64,000 nt of DNA from Marvania coccoides (Eukaryota > Chlorophyta > Trebouxiophyceae > Chlorellales > Chlorellaceae): NCBI GenBank assembly GCA_963854735.1, contig OY978099.1, forward strand, positions 1,612,001-1,676,000, given 5' to 3'. The position numbers and the translations under genes were made by a program. A model generated the notes under the pieces. The model did not search any database and was not told the DNA's origin. It saw only the letters and a program-made list of their open reading frames with translations. Positions 41,968-53,237 of this stretch are shown piece after piece (the first letter of the stretch is position 1; each line of letters starts with the position of its first letter).

Positions 41968-44457
41968 ATGGAAGACGACGCTCTCCGCAGGCTGGGCCAG
42001 CTGGCAGGGCACCTGCGCTCCGAGGAGGCCCCCGCCCCCTTGCTGGCCCCCAACGCCACCTCCTCCGCTGCCTCGGCTGGTGGGCTGGCCAGAGAGCTGC
42101 AGACGCTGCTGGACAACGACAACCACGAGTGCAGGGGCCGCATGAAGGAGCTGATGCGCGACCCGCTGTTCATCCCGCGCTGGAACATCTCCATCGAGGA
42201 GGAGCGGGAGCTGGCTCTGGAGCGGCTGCGCCGGCTGTGCCTCTCCGGCACCTTCTCCATCGCCGACTTTCGCAACAATCCACTCCGCATCTTTGCGGCG
42301 CACGAGTGCGCGGCGCTGTCGGACGTGAGCATGGCCACCAAGATGACTGTGCAGTTCAATCTTTTCGGAGGCACGGTGCTCAAGCTGGGCACCCAGCGCC
42401 ACCATGACCGCTTGCTCAAGGGCATCGACGACCTCACGGACGTTGGATGCTTCGCGCTGACGGAGATGGGCTACGGTGGGTTACTATAATAATTATTATT
42501 ATGGTTTAGCGATGCCTTGTCAATTTCATAGCTGGATTTCCTTAATACTTTAGCACTCTATTCTATTTTTTCTCTCTATGCAACCATTAAACCTCTTCTG
42601 CTATTTCAGTATATATATCTCACATTGTACACATCTCGCATTTTTTCAGGCAACAACGCTGTGTGCATGGGCACCTTCGCCACCTTTGACCCCGCCACCG
42701 ACGAGTTCCACATCCAAACCACAACCCCGCTATCCGCAAAGATCTGGGCCACCAACGGCGCACTGCACGCCCACTGGGCTGTCGTGTTTGCGCAGATGCA
42801 GGTCAAGGGCATCAACCAGGGCATCCACGGCTTCCTGGTGCCCATCCGCGACCAGCGCACCATGCTGCCGAAACCAGGGGTCACCATCAAAGACATGGGG
42901 CACAAACTGTCGTCCAATGGCGTAGACAACGCTGCTTTCTTCTTCAACGACGTGCGCGTGCCCCGCTCGGCGCTGCTGGATGCGCAGAGCCAGGTCGGCC
43001 GCGACGGCAGCTTCTCTTCCTCCATCGCCAGGCCCAGGGACCGGTTCCTTGCGGTGGCGGACCAGCTGCTGAGCGGGCGGCTGTGCATCGCGGCCATGAT
43101 GCAGGCTGGGTCCAAAATGGCGCTCACCATTGCGCTCAAGTACTCGGCCACTCGGCTGTGCGTGGGCCCCACCGGCAAGTCCGACACCCCCATCCTGGAC
43201 TATCAGCTGCAGCAGCGGGCGCTGATGCCGCTGCTGGCCTCCACGCTGGCCCTCAACTTTGGGCTCAACTACGGTGAGAAATTGGTTGATAAATTGATTG
43301 TACCCACCAAGATGAACAGTATGCATACACATGTATTTTACCTATTAATATCCCAATCACTGTTATAATTTGATACATTTTATTGTCAAGACCCCATCCA
43401 CTCTTTTCTCTTGCCTCTCAAATATATAATTGGTGCAGTCAAGGAGCGGTGGGCGGCTGCCAGCGGGTTCGACCCCTCCCAGCGCACGCCCCCCGACGTT
43501 GCTCGCGAGGTGGTTATCCTGTGCTGCACCATCAAGCCGCTGTGCGCCTGGAACCTGGAGCGCACCGCCAGCATCTGCAGGGAGCGCTGCGGGGGGCAGG
43601 GCTACCTGTCGGCCAACCGCTTTGGCTCGCTCATCGGGTTTGCCCACGCGGGAATCACGGCAGAGGGAGACAACCGCGTGCTGTTCCAGAAGGCCGCCAA
43701 AGAGCTGCTGGCCTCTGCTCACACTCCGGCTGTCAAAGCCAGGATGCAGGCAGGGGCGCGTCCCGTGGCAGCCACCGCCGGCAACATCACCGATCTTTCC
43801 ACCCTGAGGGCGCTGTTCCTGGCGCGGGAGTCGCGGGCGCAGCGTGGGTTGGCTGACGCGATGGCCTCGGCCAGCGGCTCCCCTCCCGAGATCTTTGACG
43901 CCTGGATGCACCGCGAGAGCGACGCCGTGCAGCACCTCACGCAGGCGTTTGGCGAGAGGGAGGTGCTGGAGGCGGGCATGAGGGCGCTGGAGCAGGTGCG
44001 CACACAAAATACTTTTTCACTTCCCGAACGAGAATTATTATGATTATTATGAATATTGTCATTTACTTGTTTTGCACAGGGAAAGGAAAATTCGCGCAGC
44101 GTATTGCACACAAAGAGCTAACACTCACACTCGTTCTACTTCCCTTCTCTTTGCCCTTCTTGCTAGGTGTCTCCCGCCCTGCGTGCCCTGCTGCTCCCCG
44201 CCATCACCCTCTTTGCGGTCTCAAGGCTCGAGGCTGACCTGGCCTGGTTCATGTGCGAGGGCGTGCTGCAGCGCGAGGCAGCTGCGGCCGTGGTCCCGCG
44301 CGCGCGCGAACTGTGCGCTGAGGTTGCTCGCTCTTGGGAGACGCTGATTGCTGGGTTTGGCATCCCCGCCTACCTGGTGGCTGCCCCAGCAGCGGGAGAC
44401 TGGGTGCGATTCAACCAGGGCGACTCCCGTGGGGAGGTGCTGGGCGTGCAGTTTTAA
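41968..44457 (+). CDS. ACX: Peroxisomal acyl-CoA oxidase
   Basis: First step of peroxisomal beta-oxidation (acyl-CoA + O2 to enoyl-CoA + H2O2, FAD). Four exons: 41968-42475, 42650-43273, 43439-43995 and 44167-44457, 659 aa. Residues 8-16 are RLGQLAGHL, an exact PTS2 (R-L-x5-H-L) peroxisomal signal; the C-terminus (GEVLGVQF) lacks PTS1. The body shows the FAD-contacting [10 protein letters not shown], an [20 protein letters not shown] block, and [16 protein letters not shown] with [12 protein letters not shown], where Glu is the catalytic base by family analogy. Overall similarity is to the medium-chain plant ACX3 type. The length is normal. It converges with the LL-DAP aminotransferase gene. 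Confidence 0.93.
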
Positions 44458-44680
44458 GAGTGAAAAGAAAATTCCCGGTTTTGAAAATATTGTTTTCAAG
44501 ATTGTTTTGCTTTTTGAAAGGCAGCGCCTCTGAGCACTCTGCATCTACCTAACCCCCCGGGCTCAAGTAATTTATGTATAAATATAGCTCATTATGTTCC
44601 TCTGAATATATTAAATCAATCAGTAGCGATAATAAACAATGAAAGTCCCAAAAAATCAAACGAATACAACGCAATCAAGG

Positions 44681-46312
44681 TCAGTTCTTTCCGTACACCT
44701 TCTTGAACCGCCGCACCGCCTCCTCGATGTTTTCCCTGTGGCCGAACGCCGACGCGCGCACGAAGCCCTCTCCCGCTGCCCCAAACCCAGACCCTGGCGT
44801 GGTCACAATATCGCACTTCTCCAAAATCTCGGCAAACACGTCCCACGATTTGCGCCCGGGGAAGCCCACCCACACGTAGGGCGCGTTCTCCCCGCCATAC
44901 ACCGAGAATCCCATCTCCTGGAAGGTCTGGCGCAGGATGGCAGCGTTCTCCTTGTAGAACGACACCAGAGACTGCATCTGCGCCCACCCTTCGTCCTGCA
45001 GGCACGCCAGCCCACCCGCTTGCGCCACGTTGGACGCACCGTTGAACACCGTGGTCATGATGCGGTTGAAGTCGGCAATGACGGGGGAGCCGTCGGCGTA
45101 GCGCAGCTGCTCGGGGACGACGGTCCACCCCAGGCGCACCCCTGTGAAGCCCGCGTACTTGGAGAACGAGCACGTCTCAATGGCGCACTCCTCCGCCCCA
45201 GGGATCTCGAAGATGGTTCGGGGGCAGTTGGGGTCATCGATGAACAGCGCATAGGCAGCGTCGTACACAATGATGGAGCCGTTGCGACGGGCGAAGGCCA
45301 CCAAACGGGTGAGCTGCTCGCGGGTGGCTGCGGCGCCGGTGGGGTTGTTGGGGGAGCAGAAGAAGATGATGTCGGTGCGAGGGGCGGCCTCAAGGTCAGG
45401 GAAAAAGTCGTTCTCGGGGCGGCACTCCATGTAGGTGATGCCGTCGAACCCGGCGCCGTTGTGGGTGCCCGTCATGCCCATGATGACGGAGGAATCCACG
45501 TACACGGGGTAGGCGGGGTCTTGCAGTGCCACCGACACGTCCGCGCCAAACATCATCTGCAGACGCCCAATGTCGCACTTGGAGCCGTCGGAAACGAAAA
45601 TTTCAGAGGGCGAACGGCCCAGAGAGCCGTACAGCCGGTTGCAGATGGCCTCGCGCACGGGTCCCTGCCCCTGCTCCGCTCCGTAGCCGCTGTAGCCGTC
45701 GAGCGTGCCCAGGCCGGCGGCAGCGGCCTTCATGGCGTCGACGATGAAAGGCGGGATGGGCTCGGTGGTGTCGCCGATGCCCAGCGAGATGAGGTTGGCG
45801 TCGGGGTTGGCTTCCTGGTGGGCGCGGCGGCGGCGGGCGATCTGCAATTATTATTTTCAAAAGGAGATGAGTTACAGAGCTTTTGGGCGCTGGGTTTACA
45901 GTGATTATTTGGACTTTATTAAGCTAAAATGAATGCAAAAGAGCCGAAGGATACCTCAGGGAACAGGTAGCCAGCCTGCAGCTTGGCCATGTTCTTATTG
46001 CGCTGCACGCGGGTGGTGGCCACTGCGAACCAAGGGATGATTGAATGAGTAAATGCACCGTAATTGTGCCTGATAATAGTGAAAAAAGCTCACAATTCTC
46101 GGGAGCTGCCACACATCGAACTCCACGAACACTCCTGCAGGCAAAATCGAGGATGGCATTGTGAGTTGATGGGATGGATCTATCTGAAAATGAAGTGCAA
46201 TTGCGCTCGGACGGCCGCTAAAATAAACCATCTCCTGGCCGCACCTCTGAGCCTTGACGGAGCCAGAGGGCACCGCTGAGGCACGCTGCTGGAACACAGA
46301 GCTCATCCGCAT
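44681..46312 (-). CDS. DAPL: LL-diaminopimelate aminotransferase (plastid)
   Basis: PLP enzyme converting tetrahydrodipicolinate to LL-diaminopimelate in the plant/chlamydial lysine pathway. Four exons: 46312-46245, 46134-46094, 46022-45955 and 45841-44681 (445 aa). Exons 1-2 give a transit-like MRMSSVFQQRASAVPSG and a basic stretch; exon 3 gives the family sequence NKNMAKLQAGYLFPE. Seen further on: NPDANLISLGIGDTTEPIPP, SDGSKCDIGRLQ, SPNNPTGAAATREQL, and the PLP lysine in SFSKYAGFTGVRLGW. The length equals plant AGD2-type DapL. Either of two in-frame ATGs (46312 or 46306) could start translation. Confidence 0.95.
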
Positions 46313-46445
46313 TTTGCGATTATTTATATTAAAAATATGAGCTTCAGCGAAGGCGTGGGTGAATTTGAAGTACAAAAACCAGCCTCTTCGAGTTAATGGC
46401 CTTACTTCTCCACCAATCGTTCTTATAATTTTCCAAATCGGTATC

Positions 46446-46960
46446 TCAAAGCAAGGTATATTTGCTTCTGTACAATGTGAGCCAAGCCGTTGGGTGGAGT
46501 TTTGCTCCGATATAAAAAAATCAAGGGATTCTTTCGGGAACTGGTCGCTGCGTGGGGCCTATGTAGCAGCTGAAGACGCCATCTGTAAGAACCTTGTCTG
46601 TTTCCCCCCTCTTTCCCCGTTTCTTCTTACTTCACAGTTTATTCTCACAGGCACGCACCTCCCGCTTTTGCCGCTTCCTCTCGCTCTCGCTGCAGCCACA
46701 TTCCAGCTTGTGTCGGCGCTGGAGATCTTGCATGCCGCGCTTGGCATCGTGGGCGGCTCCCCTGTGACCGCCACGATGCAGTGGGCTGGGCGCTCCAATG
46801 TCCTGTTCGGCATCGTGCGCAGCGTGCCTGCAGTGCAAGTCACGCCCGCTGTGGGCGCCATGCTGCTGACGTGGTCGCTGCCTGTAGTCATTCGGTACCC
46901 CTGGTACGCTGCGGTCACAGCTGGGGCCTGCCCCGCTTGGTTGACGTGGCCCCGCTAAAT
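46446..46960 (+). pseudogene. Truncated duplicate of 3-hydroxyacyl-CoA dehydratase gene
   Basis: Partial copy of the HACD gene at 48781-49695. The exon-1 counterpart (about 46446-46573) aligns with 48786-48925 but has lost the start codon and carries frameshifts and stops. The 286 bp at 46671-46956 match 49011-49296 with only five substitutions, covering the acceptor and most of exon 2 (ATFQLVSALEILHAALGIVG ... AWLTW). The copy ends abruptly at a TAA just after the matched block, so the catalytic Tyr/Glu region and exon 3 are missing. The intron is retained, so this is a DNA-level duplication, not a retrocopy. It is unlikely to make an active enzyme. Confidence 0.85.
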
Positions 46961-47221
46961 TTGTAACTAATTTATATAATTTTAACTGAATACTATTTAA
47001 AAGAATATGAATGGAAGGAAAAAATAGAACCGAGTGAAATAAATATAAATTCAGTATAGTTATAATGGTAAATTAAGTACAGTGAATAGTAAATGTTAAG
47101 TTAATAGTTAATAGTTAATGGTCCGGGGCTTTCACAGCATATAACTACAATATATACTGGGCCTTGAATCGGGAAAACGACACAAGAAACCAGTACAAAA
47201 AAAGAAGTATAACGTCACCTC
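46961..47221. other. AT-rich spacer
   Basis: Contains TTAATAGTTAATAGTTAATGG-type short repeats near 47097-47120; otherwise nothing seen. Confidence 0.5.
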
Positions 47222-48280
47222 TCACGCTGGAGGGAGCATCTGTTGCAACACGCCGAAATACGCGTCATTCTTGACCCTATGGATAAAAATAGTGCGGCTG
47301 GCGTTTATTTCTCGCTGGAAAACGCGACGGCTTTCGTTCAGAGTGGCGTTGTGGGCCAAGTTGAGCTGCACCACACGGCTGTTGGCTTCAAAATAATTCA
47401 CTTTGACACTCTCGGCGCCGTAAAAGTCACGGCTCAATGCAAATCAGTAGCCAACCATCATGTCATCGAATCCCACTTGATACCCCTTGGGAATAGGGTC
47501 GGTAGCAATCCAGCGCACTGCATTGGAATGCAGCATGTAGCCTCCCCCTGTTGCGTATTTCATCGATTTCAATCGGTCATCGCGAGGGGTGTGCCAATCA
47601 CAGCATACAATGAAGTCCCCGACATAGTTCAGCGAGGTGTTCAGCACCAGCGAGTTGAGATACTTCTCCAGCGGTATCGTTCTTATGAAAGTGTCGATAT
47701 CTGTCTTCATCCAATACTGAATGTGCGGGTGCGTGCTCAGTATGGTCTGCCACGCAAACAGAAAGTGATGATACGTTTGGCCTTTGTCCATGTTCTCCAG
47801 CTCATCGAGCTCAAAAACGTCGTGGTAGTGCTCCCGCTCGCGAACAAACTGGCGATAGAGGGGTTCAGGGTCGTTAAAATTGTGGTCAACTTGCCCCATG
47901 ATGAAGATAACTGCAACAGATTTCGCGTTGGTGCCGTTGAAAACATTGGCATACGTCTTGTAAGTCTTCCTGATGACTTGCCGCCGCGTAAAATCTTCCA
48001 TTCTACACAGATTGGCGACCACGACACGGACTGAAGCTGGAAACAAAGCTGCTGCTGACTTTGTGTTTTTTACGGGAGCCTGAGCATCATGCTGGCGCGA
48101 GCCTGATACTCTGCCCCCACTGGCAGCAGCTGGAGGGTGCCAGACCGACAGTCGGTTGTGCTCAAATTGCTCATCCTTGCATACGATTGTGCTTTTTCGC
48201 GTATACAGCGCAACAAACAGAAGTGAAGGCACAATAAGTATCAGCACTGTCATAACTTTTGCTACACCTAAAGCCATCAT
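47222..48280 (-). CDS. GT31-like galactosyltransferase interrupted by an in-frame TGA
   Basis: Type II Golgi glycosyltransferase by pattern: MMALGVAKVMTVLILIVPSL anchor, stem region, then a catalytic domain with RRQVIRKTYKTY, a VAVIFIMG strand, the metal-binding DxD in YWMKTDIDTF, GGGYMLHSNAVRWI and GFDDMMVGY (the E/DD motif of family 31). Right after GY the frame has TGA (47446-47444) at codon 279. The same frame then continues open for 73 more codons (SRDFYGAESVKVNYFEANSR, later INASRTIFIHRVKNDAYF) to a second TGA at 47224-47222; this extension looks like genuine domain C-terminus. It could be a recent nonsense allele, a sequencing error, stop readthrough, or an enzyme that tolerates truncation. 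Single exon; the ATG at 48280 is the first in frame and begins the anchor. It lies between the two HACD copies. Confidence 0.7.
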
Positions 48281-48780
48281 GGCGGGGCGAGAGCCGAGGG
48301 AAAACAATAAACTCAAAATTTGGCTAGGCCAGCGAAAACCACAATGCTGAACCTTGAACAAGTGTTCATTTCATATGAATAGCATGGATTCTACGAGAAA
48401 GGCTTGAAGCAGGCAACTATCGACACGTAAAATTCAACATTTACTCTTTTACCGTTGAATAAAATCAATCCTTCTCAGGCCCCGAGGCCATGTTCAAGGT
48501 AGCAAACACCACATTGATGAGTTTAGGAACTTACAATAAATTGAAGGCTACTGCTTCGCTATTGATCCAATTATTAATTATGTAAGCATATTTGAAAAAA
48601 AAGCAAGACGAAAAAGCATATATTTTGGGGCAAGTGCACCTTTGCAGTTATTTAGACACGTTTATTAACTCGGACACGCAGCGACAGGCTCATTTTTTTT
48701 ATTTTTTTAATCTTGAATTCAAATCAGTTGTCAGACTAGTTGGCCCAGTTCTTCATTATTTGAATTAAGCAACACATATA
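48281..48780. other. AT-rich divergent spacer
   Basis: Between the starts of the GT31-like gene (minus) and the HACD gene (plus). No gene recognised. Confidence 0.5.
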
Positions 48781-49695
48781 ATGGTATCTCTGCGCAAGGC
48801 CTACTTGCTCCTGTACAATGTGACCCAAGCCGTTGGGTGGAGTTTTGCTCTGACTCAAATAGTTAAAGCAGTTTCGGAGACTGGGTCGCTGAGTGGGGCG
48901 TACGCAGCTTCTGCAGACACCGTCGGTAAGACCCACGTCTGGTTTTCATGCCTTTCCCTTCCGAATTCACCGGGGAGGAAAAAGAATGCTCATCGCCTGT
49001 CCCGCTTTTGCCGCTTCCTCTCGCTCTCGCTGCAGCCACATTCCAGCTTGTGTCGGCGCTGGAGATCTTGCATGCCGCGCTTGGCATCGTGGGCGGCTCC
49101 CCTGTGACCGCCACGATGCAGTGGGCTGGGCGCTCCAATGTCCTGTTCGGCATCGTGCGCAGCGTGCCTGCAGTGCAAGTCACGCCCGCTGTGGGCGCCA
49201 TGCTGCTGGCGTGGGCGCTGTCTGAAGTCATTCGGTACCCCTGGTACGCTGCGGTCACAGCTGGGGCCTGCCCCGCTTGGTTGACGTGGGCCCGCTACAC
49301 CGCCTTCATCCCACTCTACCCGGTGGGGGTGGTGGGCGAGATGCTCGCAGTGTACCTGGCGCTGCCGGAGATTGGGGCGCGGAAGCTGCACTCTGTGGCG
49401 ATGCCCAACCCCTGGAACCTGGCGTTTGACTACAAAGCATTCATGGTGGTGAGTTGAGTAGTATTCAATTAGTAATAGGAAAGGTAGCACCTTAACTGCT
49501 GCATTTGGACAACTTTCAAAACTGTATTAGTAGCGAATGCGTCTCAGTGATGATTTCGGCTTAAATTCACTTCTCTCGTCCTCTCAGGTTGTCTTGTGGC
49601 TGTACCCCTTTCTGTGGTGGCAGCTCTACTCGACGTTGCTGAGGCAGAGGGTGAAGAAGCTGGGGGGAGGCGCCGCAAAGAAGAAGAGCTCGTGA
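48781..49695 (+). CDS. PAS2: Very-long-chain 3-hydroxyacyl-CoA dehydratase (PTPLA/PASTICCINO2 family)
   Basis: Third step of the ER fatty-acid elongation cycle. Three exons: 48781-48925, 49036-49448 and 49588-49695 (221 aa, the family's normal size). It opens KAYLLLYNVTQAVGWSFALT, typical of HACD. Further on: ALEILHAALGIVGGSP, then RYPWYA and YTAFIPLYPVGVVGEM, which hold the catalytic Tyr and Glu by analogy with yeast Phs1. Multiple membrane spans. The C-terminus AAKKKSS ends in KKSS, fitting the KKxx dilysine ER-retrieval signal. The exon-2 region is nearly identical to the broken copy 2.34 kb upstream. Confidence 0.93.
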
Positions 49696-50293
49696 TGGAT
49701 CTAGTTTTGACCCATTCATGCTGGCGAAAGGGCCAATTTGGATTATAATTCCGAATGAAAAACGAATCCTAATTTGGGGTTTAATTAAACTAGGAGTGCA
49801 GCTGACAAGGAGGGAGCATTGCTCGTATTTGAGGATCCTACCTGGGGTAGGAGGGGTTGGATAGCAGGTGAAATGAAATGCTCGGTGGTGCATCAGCGCA
49901 TTGGGGAACATCACATGCCTCGCTCTGTCCATGGAACTGTGTCTGGGCTCAGAGGACCGCCTACCAGTGAGCAGCGGGTGCACTAGTAATTCCACCAGCT
50001 CGCTTCTTCATGAAAAACTGGCCCTTGGTGGCCAGAACAACTCATGACAGCTGGCCACTCAATTTGAACCAGATGTTTGTGGCGTAGCTCTGCGTTAGCG
50101 TCAGGTCACGCGCATTTCGCACTTTCTGGCTAGCACAATTTAAGCACTGTCATTCGACTTTAAACGGCTAGCAGGGGCACGTTCACGTTAGCCCTCGTTT
50201 TCCCCCTGTTCATTTCAAAACTTGTCGAAAGTTTGTCAACCTCTCCCTCAAGATTTCTGCTTTTGGACCTCTAATCCCACAAAACACAAAAAA
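49696..50293. other. Intergenic spacer
   Basis: Between HACD and the FAD4-like gene (same strand); presumably the latter's promoter. No gene recognised. Confidence 0.5.
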
Positions 50294-51372
50294 ATGTTTG
50301 CTTCCACCCGGACACAAATCTCACCTGCTCGGCAGTGCGTGGTTCCGGGCAACGCATCTTGCAGAATCCCCAAGCGTCTACGCCTGGCTCCCTGCGCAGC
50401 GCTGCAAACGGCGGACAAAAAGAAGGAGAAGCCTGCCGCACCATCCACCGACGAGTACGACCCTTCTTACGACGGCCCTGAGCGCGTTCCCCTCCGCTCC
50501 ACTGGCCGTGTGGTCCTGGAGACCGCAGACGAGCTGAAGAGCACCTGGGAGCAGCGCGCCTGGGTGGGCGGCACCATTGCGATGCTGGCCACCACCCTGG
50601 CGGTGGGCGCATCGCACGTGGATAACCCTGCCGATGTTTTGGTGTCTGCCGGTGCTCTGTATGCCGCATGGTCTCTGGCAGACCTAGGCAGCGGAATCTA
50701 CCACTGGGGAGTGGACAAGTAAGAGCCATCTATAATTTAAATGCACTGTGGGGTTCTTTTAATAATTAACATCGGTGTGTCTTTTCTTTGGCGGCACACT
50801 GGATAAAACTATATAAAACTATCTCCCTCGCTCACAGAATTTATTTTCTTTTGTCCAACAGCTACGGCGACGGCGACACCCCTGTGTTCGGCAGCCAGAT
50901 CGCCGCCTTCCAGGGCCACCACAAGCGCCCCTGGACCATCACCGAGCGTGAGTTCTGCAACAACGTCCACAAGGTGTTCCAACCGGCAGCCTACCCCGCA
51001 GCGCTGCTCATGGTGGCATCGCCCTTCGCCCCCTCCGCGTGGTCCATTTGGTCTTCCTCCTTCCTGTTCCTGGTCTGCATGAGCCAGCAGTTCCACGCGT
51101 GGTCGCACATGAAGCGCAGCAATCTGCACCCAGCAGTGGCGGCAGCTCAGGAGGCGGGGCTGCTCATCAACCGCAAGGACCACGGCGCCCACCACAAGCC
51201 CCCCTTTGAAGACAACTACTGCATCGTGTCGGGGCAGTGGAACAAACTGCTGGACAGCAGCGGCGTTTTCGGAAAAGCGGAGCGGTTCATTTTTAAGCAG
51301 TGGGGGGTGGAGCCTCGCAGCTGGTCTGACCCGAATGACGAGTGGACCGAGGAGCAGCGAGCAGCGGCGTGA
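50294..51372 (+). CDS. FAD4: FAD4-like plastid desaturase (Kua/TMEM189 family)
   Basis: In plants FAD4 inserts the trans-delta-3 double bond into the palmitate of plastid phosphatidylglycerol; the wider family (TMEM189/CarF) makes plasmalogens. Two exons, 50294-50718 and 50862-51372, 311 aa. The N-terminal 40 residues (MFASTRTQISPARQCVVPGN...) resemble a transit peptide. His-rich iron motifs: GIYHWGVDNYGDGDTP, FQGHHKRPWTITEREF, SQQFHAWSHMKRSN and KDHGAHHKPPFEDNYCIVSG, in the family order. Hydrophobic spans at ~100-135 and ~190-215. The plastid FAD4 assignment is favoured by the organism and transit-like N-terminus, not by activity evidence. Confidence 0.88.
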
Positions 51373-51713
51373 GGAAACTGCCGTTAATTCATTTTATTTT
51401 TTTGCATTTCATCCCCTTTCAATACGGCTCATCCCATTCATTCTTTAGTATTGAGCTTGCCATCTATTCTGGGGCCCCTCCAAATATGTTCTTCTCCAAC
51501 AGCATTAGTGATTTCTGCTGCTATCAAACAACTTTTAAAATACATATGTTTTGCGATTTATCACCACAAAAATATATATCTGGAAAATATATGAAGATTG
51601 CATGAATGTACGACTGGAACTTCTTCAATTCATCCCATAGAAATTATATTATGTAAATTAACGCCTAGAACTATGACCTCAAGCTGGCTCAAAGAAATAA
51701 ATCAGCATCGTTT
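51373..51713. other. AT-rich convergent spacer
   Basis: Between the 3' ends of FAD4-like (plus) and DEG-like (minus) genes. No gene seen. Confidence 0.5.
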
Positions 51714-52586
51714 CTATCTTCTCCCCGCCAGATTTCCGTATGCTATGAGCCGCGGCACCGCTGCCAACAGCGCGTCGCTAGACAGCGCAAAATTCACTCC
51801 AGCGCTGCGAGCGTTCGTCTCCTGCGACGCGTAGGCCCCCGTCGCCATGCCCACCAAATGCCCAGCAGAATCAAACAGAGCGCCGCCCAGGCTGGTGGCA
51901 GTGACAGCGGCGTCGGTCTGCAGCAGCCCTTTGAGCAGCTGGCCATTGGGGGCAGGGCCTGTGCGACCTTTTGCACTCAACACGCCTGAGAACACCGCCC
52001 TGGTGCCGTCAGGGTTGCTGCCCACCATAACCACGTCTTGACCAATTCGCAGAGCGTCTGAAGAGGCCAGCGTGGATGGCCGAATGGGTGCGCCAGCTGG
52101 AAAATCTACGTCCAAAACAATCAAATTTAATGAAGGCTCTCGGGCCTCGGCGGTGGCAAGGAAGAGAGCTGTGACGCCGTCGCTGCTCTGCACCGCCACG
52201 TACAGGTCGCGCTGCTGCCGCAGGGCGGCGTTAACTGGGGAGTAGGCGGAGACAACTCGGCGGAGCGCCGAGTTTCCCCAAACAATGCCGCTGGCGATGC
52301 AGGTGAAGGTCCCAGGGGAGCCAGTGCCCACAGTGCCCACTGCCACTACGCAGGGGGCGGCACTGACGTAAACGTCTGCTGCTGAATCATCCAGGGCTCC
52401 GGATGCGGGGCTTGCGCAGAGTGTTTCGGCCGGGACAGAGGCAAGCGCTGCTGCAGCGAAGAGCGCGACCCGTCGAGACCATGCGGCAGGTGGCGGTAGA
52501 GTTGAGGGATAACAATCCTGCTGCGCTGCTGTTTGGGGGGTGCTTACTGCCTTTCTGGCGGCCTGCATTGGAAGAAAAAATGCCAT
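51714..52586 (-). CDS. DEG/HtrA-like protein, probably catalytically inactive
   Basis: Single exon, 290 aa, no PDZ domain, in the size range of plastid DEG5. N-terminus: transit-like, then WSRRVALFAAAALASVPAET and a CASPA cleavage-like site, suggesting thylakoid-lumen (possibly Tat) targeting. The trypsin-like fold is recognisable in SGIVWGNS, NLIVLDVDFPAGAP, LRIGQDVVMVGSNPDGTRAV, QTDAAVTATSLGGALFDSAG and HLVGMATGAY. Aligned to HtrA, the catalytic His position (usually (T/N)xHVV) reads RVVSAYS with no His, and GNSGGP reads ATSLGGA with Leu at the nucleophile position. A structural or regulatory partner of active DEG proteases is a plausible role; simple decay is the alternative, although the frame is intact. 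Confidence 0.65.
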   Translation of the reverse strand: MAFFLPMQAARKAVSTPQTAAQQDCYPSTLPPPAAWSRRVALFAAAALASVPAETLCASPASGALDDSAADVYVSAAPCVVAVGTVGTGSPGTFTCIASGIVWGNSALRRVVSAYSPVNAALRQQRDLYVAVQSSDGVTALFLATAEAREPSLNLIVLDVDFPAGAPIRPSTLASSDALRIGQDVVMVGSNPDGTRAVFSGVLSAKGRTGPAPNGQLLKGLLQTDAAVTATSLGGALFDSAGHLVGMATGAYASQETNARSAGVNFALSSDALLAAVPRLIAYGNLAGRR

Positions 52587-53237
52587 TTTGTGTCACACCT
52601 TGGGAAGAAAAGGATAAAAGCAGCTTCAAAACATTCTACGAAAGACGAACGGAAATGTATTAATGAAGCATGGTCTAAAAATCTTTAATTGAGGTGCACA
52701 TTTTTGTTGCTCATTTTTTCAGCGCCATGAAATATTTTTGTGCATCCATGGGTCTCACCCCTGACTTCAAAAGAGCGCTGCGAAGAGGCAGCGGGCAGGG
52801 TGAAGTGCACGGCGGCGGGGAAGCGCCGATTGCTCTACAAGACGTGAACGAATTCATCCTGGCGGGACGCTGTTGTCAGATTACTTAATCTGCAGCGTTA
52901 CGCGCAAGAATGGATCGAATTCTTGAATTTTGAGATTTTCGATCAGAGATTAATTTTCTCCTCCAGCCTGATTGTTGTTTTATATTTACGATTCTGAACA
53001 CTAGCTTAATGCGTGAATTTTCATTTACTTTGAAATCGATATAAGAATAAGAATACGAGAGCTCAAAATAGGAGAGGCGACTCCCATCCGAACAAGTCCA
53101 GCCGCTAGTGCTATGCATAAAGTGCTTTAATCAAACTTTCACCAGAACATGATGGGTAACCTCATGATGAGACATTCGCTGATGCGCTGAACATGCCGTA
53201 TCCCTCCAATTTCTGCCATCTGTAAAGGATCGAAACA
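52587..53237. other. Intergenic, divergent spacer
   Basis: Between the DEG-like start (minus) and the DP start (plus). AT-rich, no gene recognised. Confidence 0.5.

Noticed and set aside
46359..46958. 199-codon ORF as a stand-alone gene
   Set aside because: It reads through the retained intron and broken exon 1 of the HACD duplicate; only the exon-2 part resembles protein.
47444..47446. TGA in the GT31-like gene as selenocysteine
   Set aside because: Green algae do have selenoproteins, but GT31 enzymes are not among known ones and I saw no SECIS-like hairpin downstream; nonsense mutation or error is simpler.
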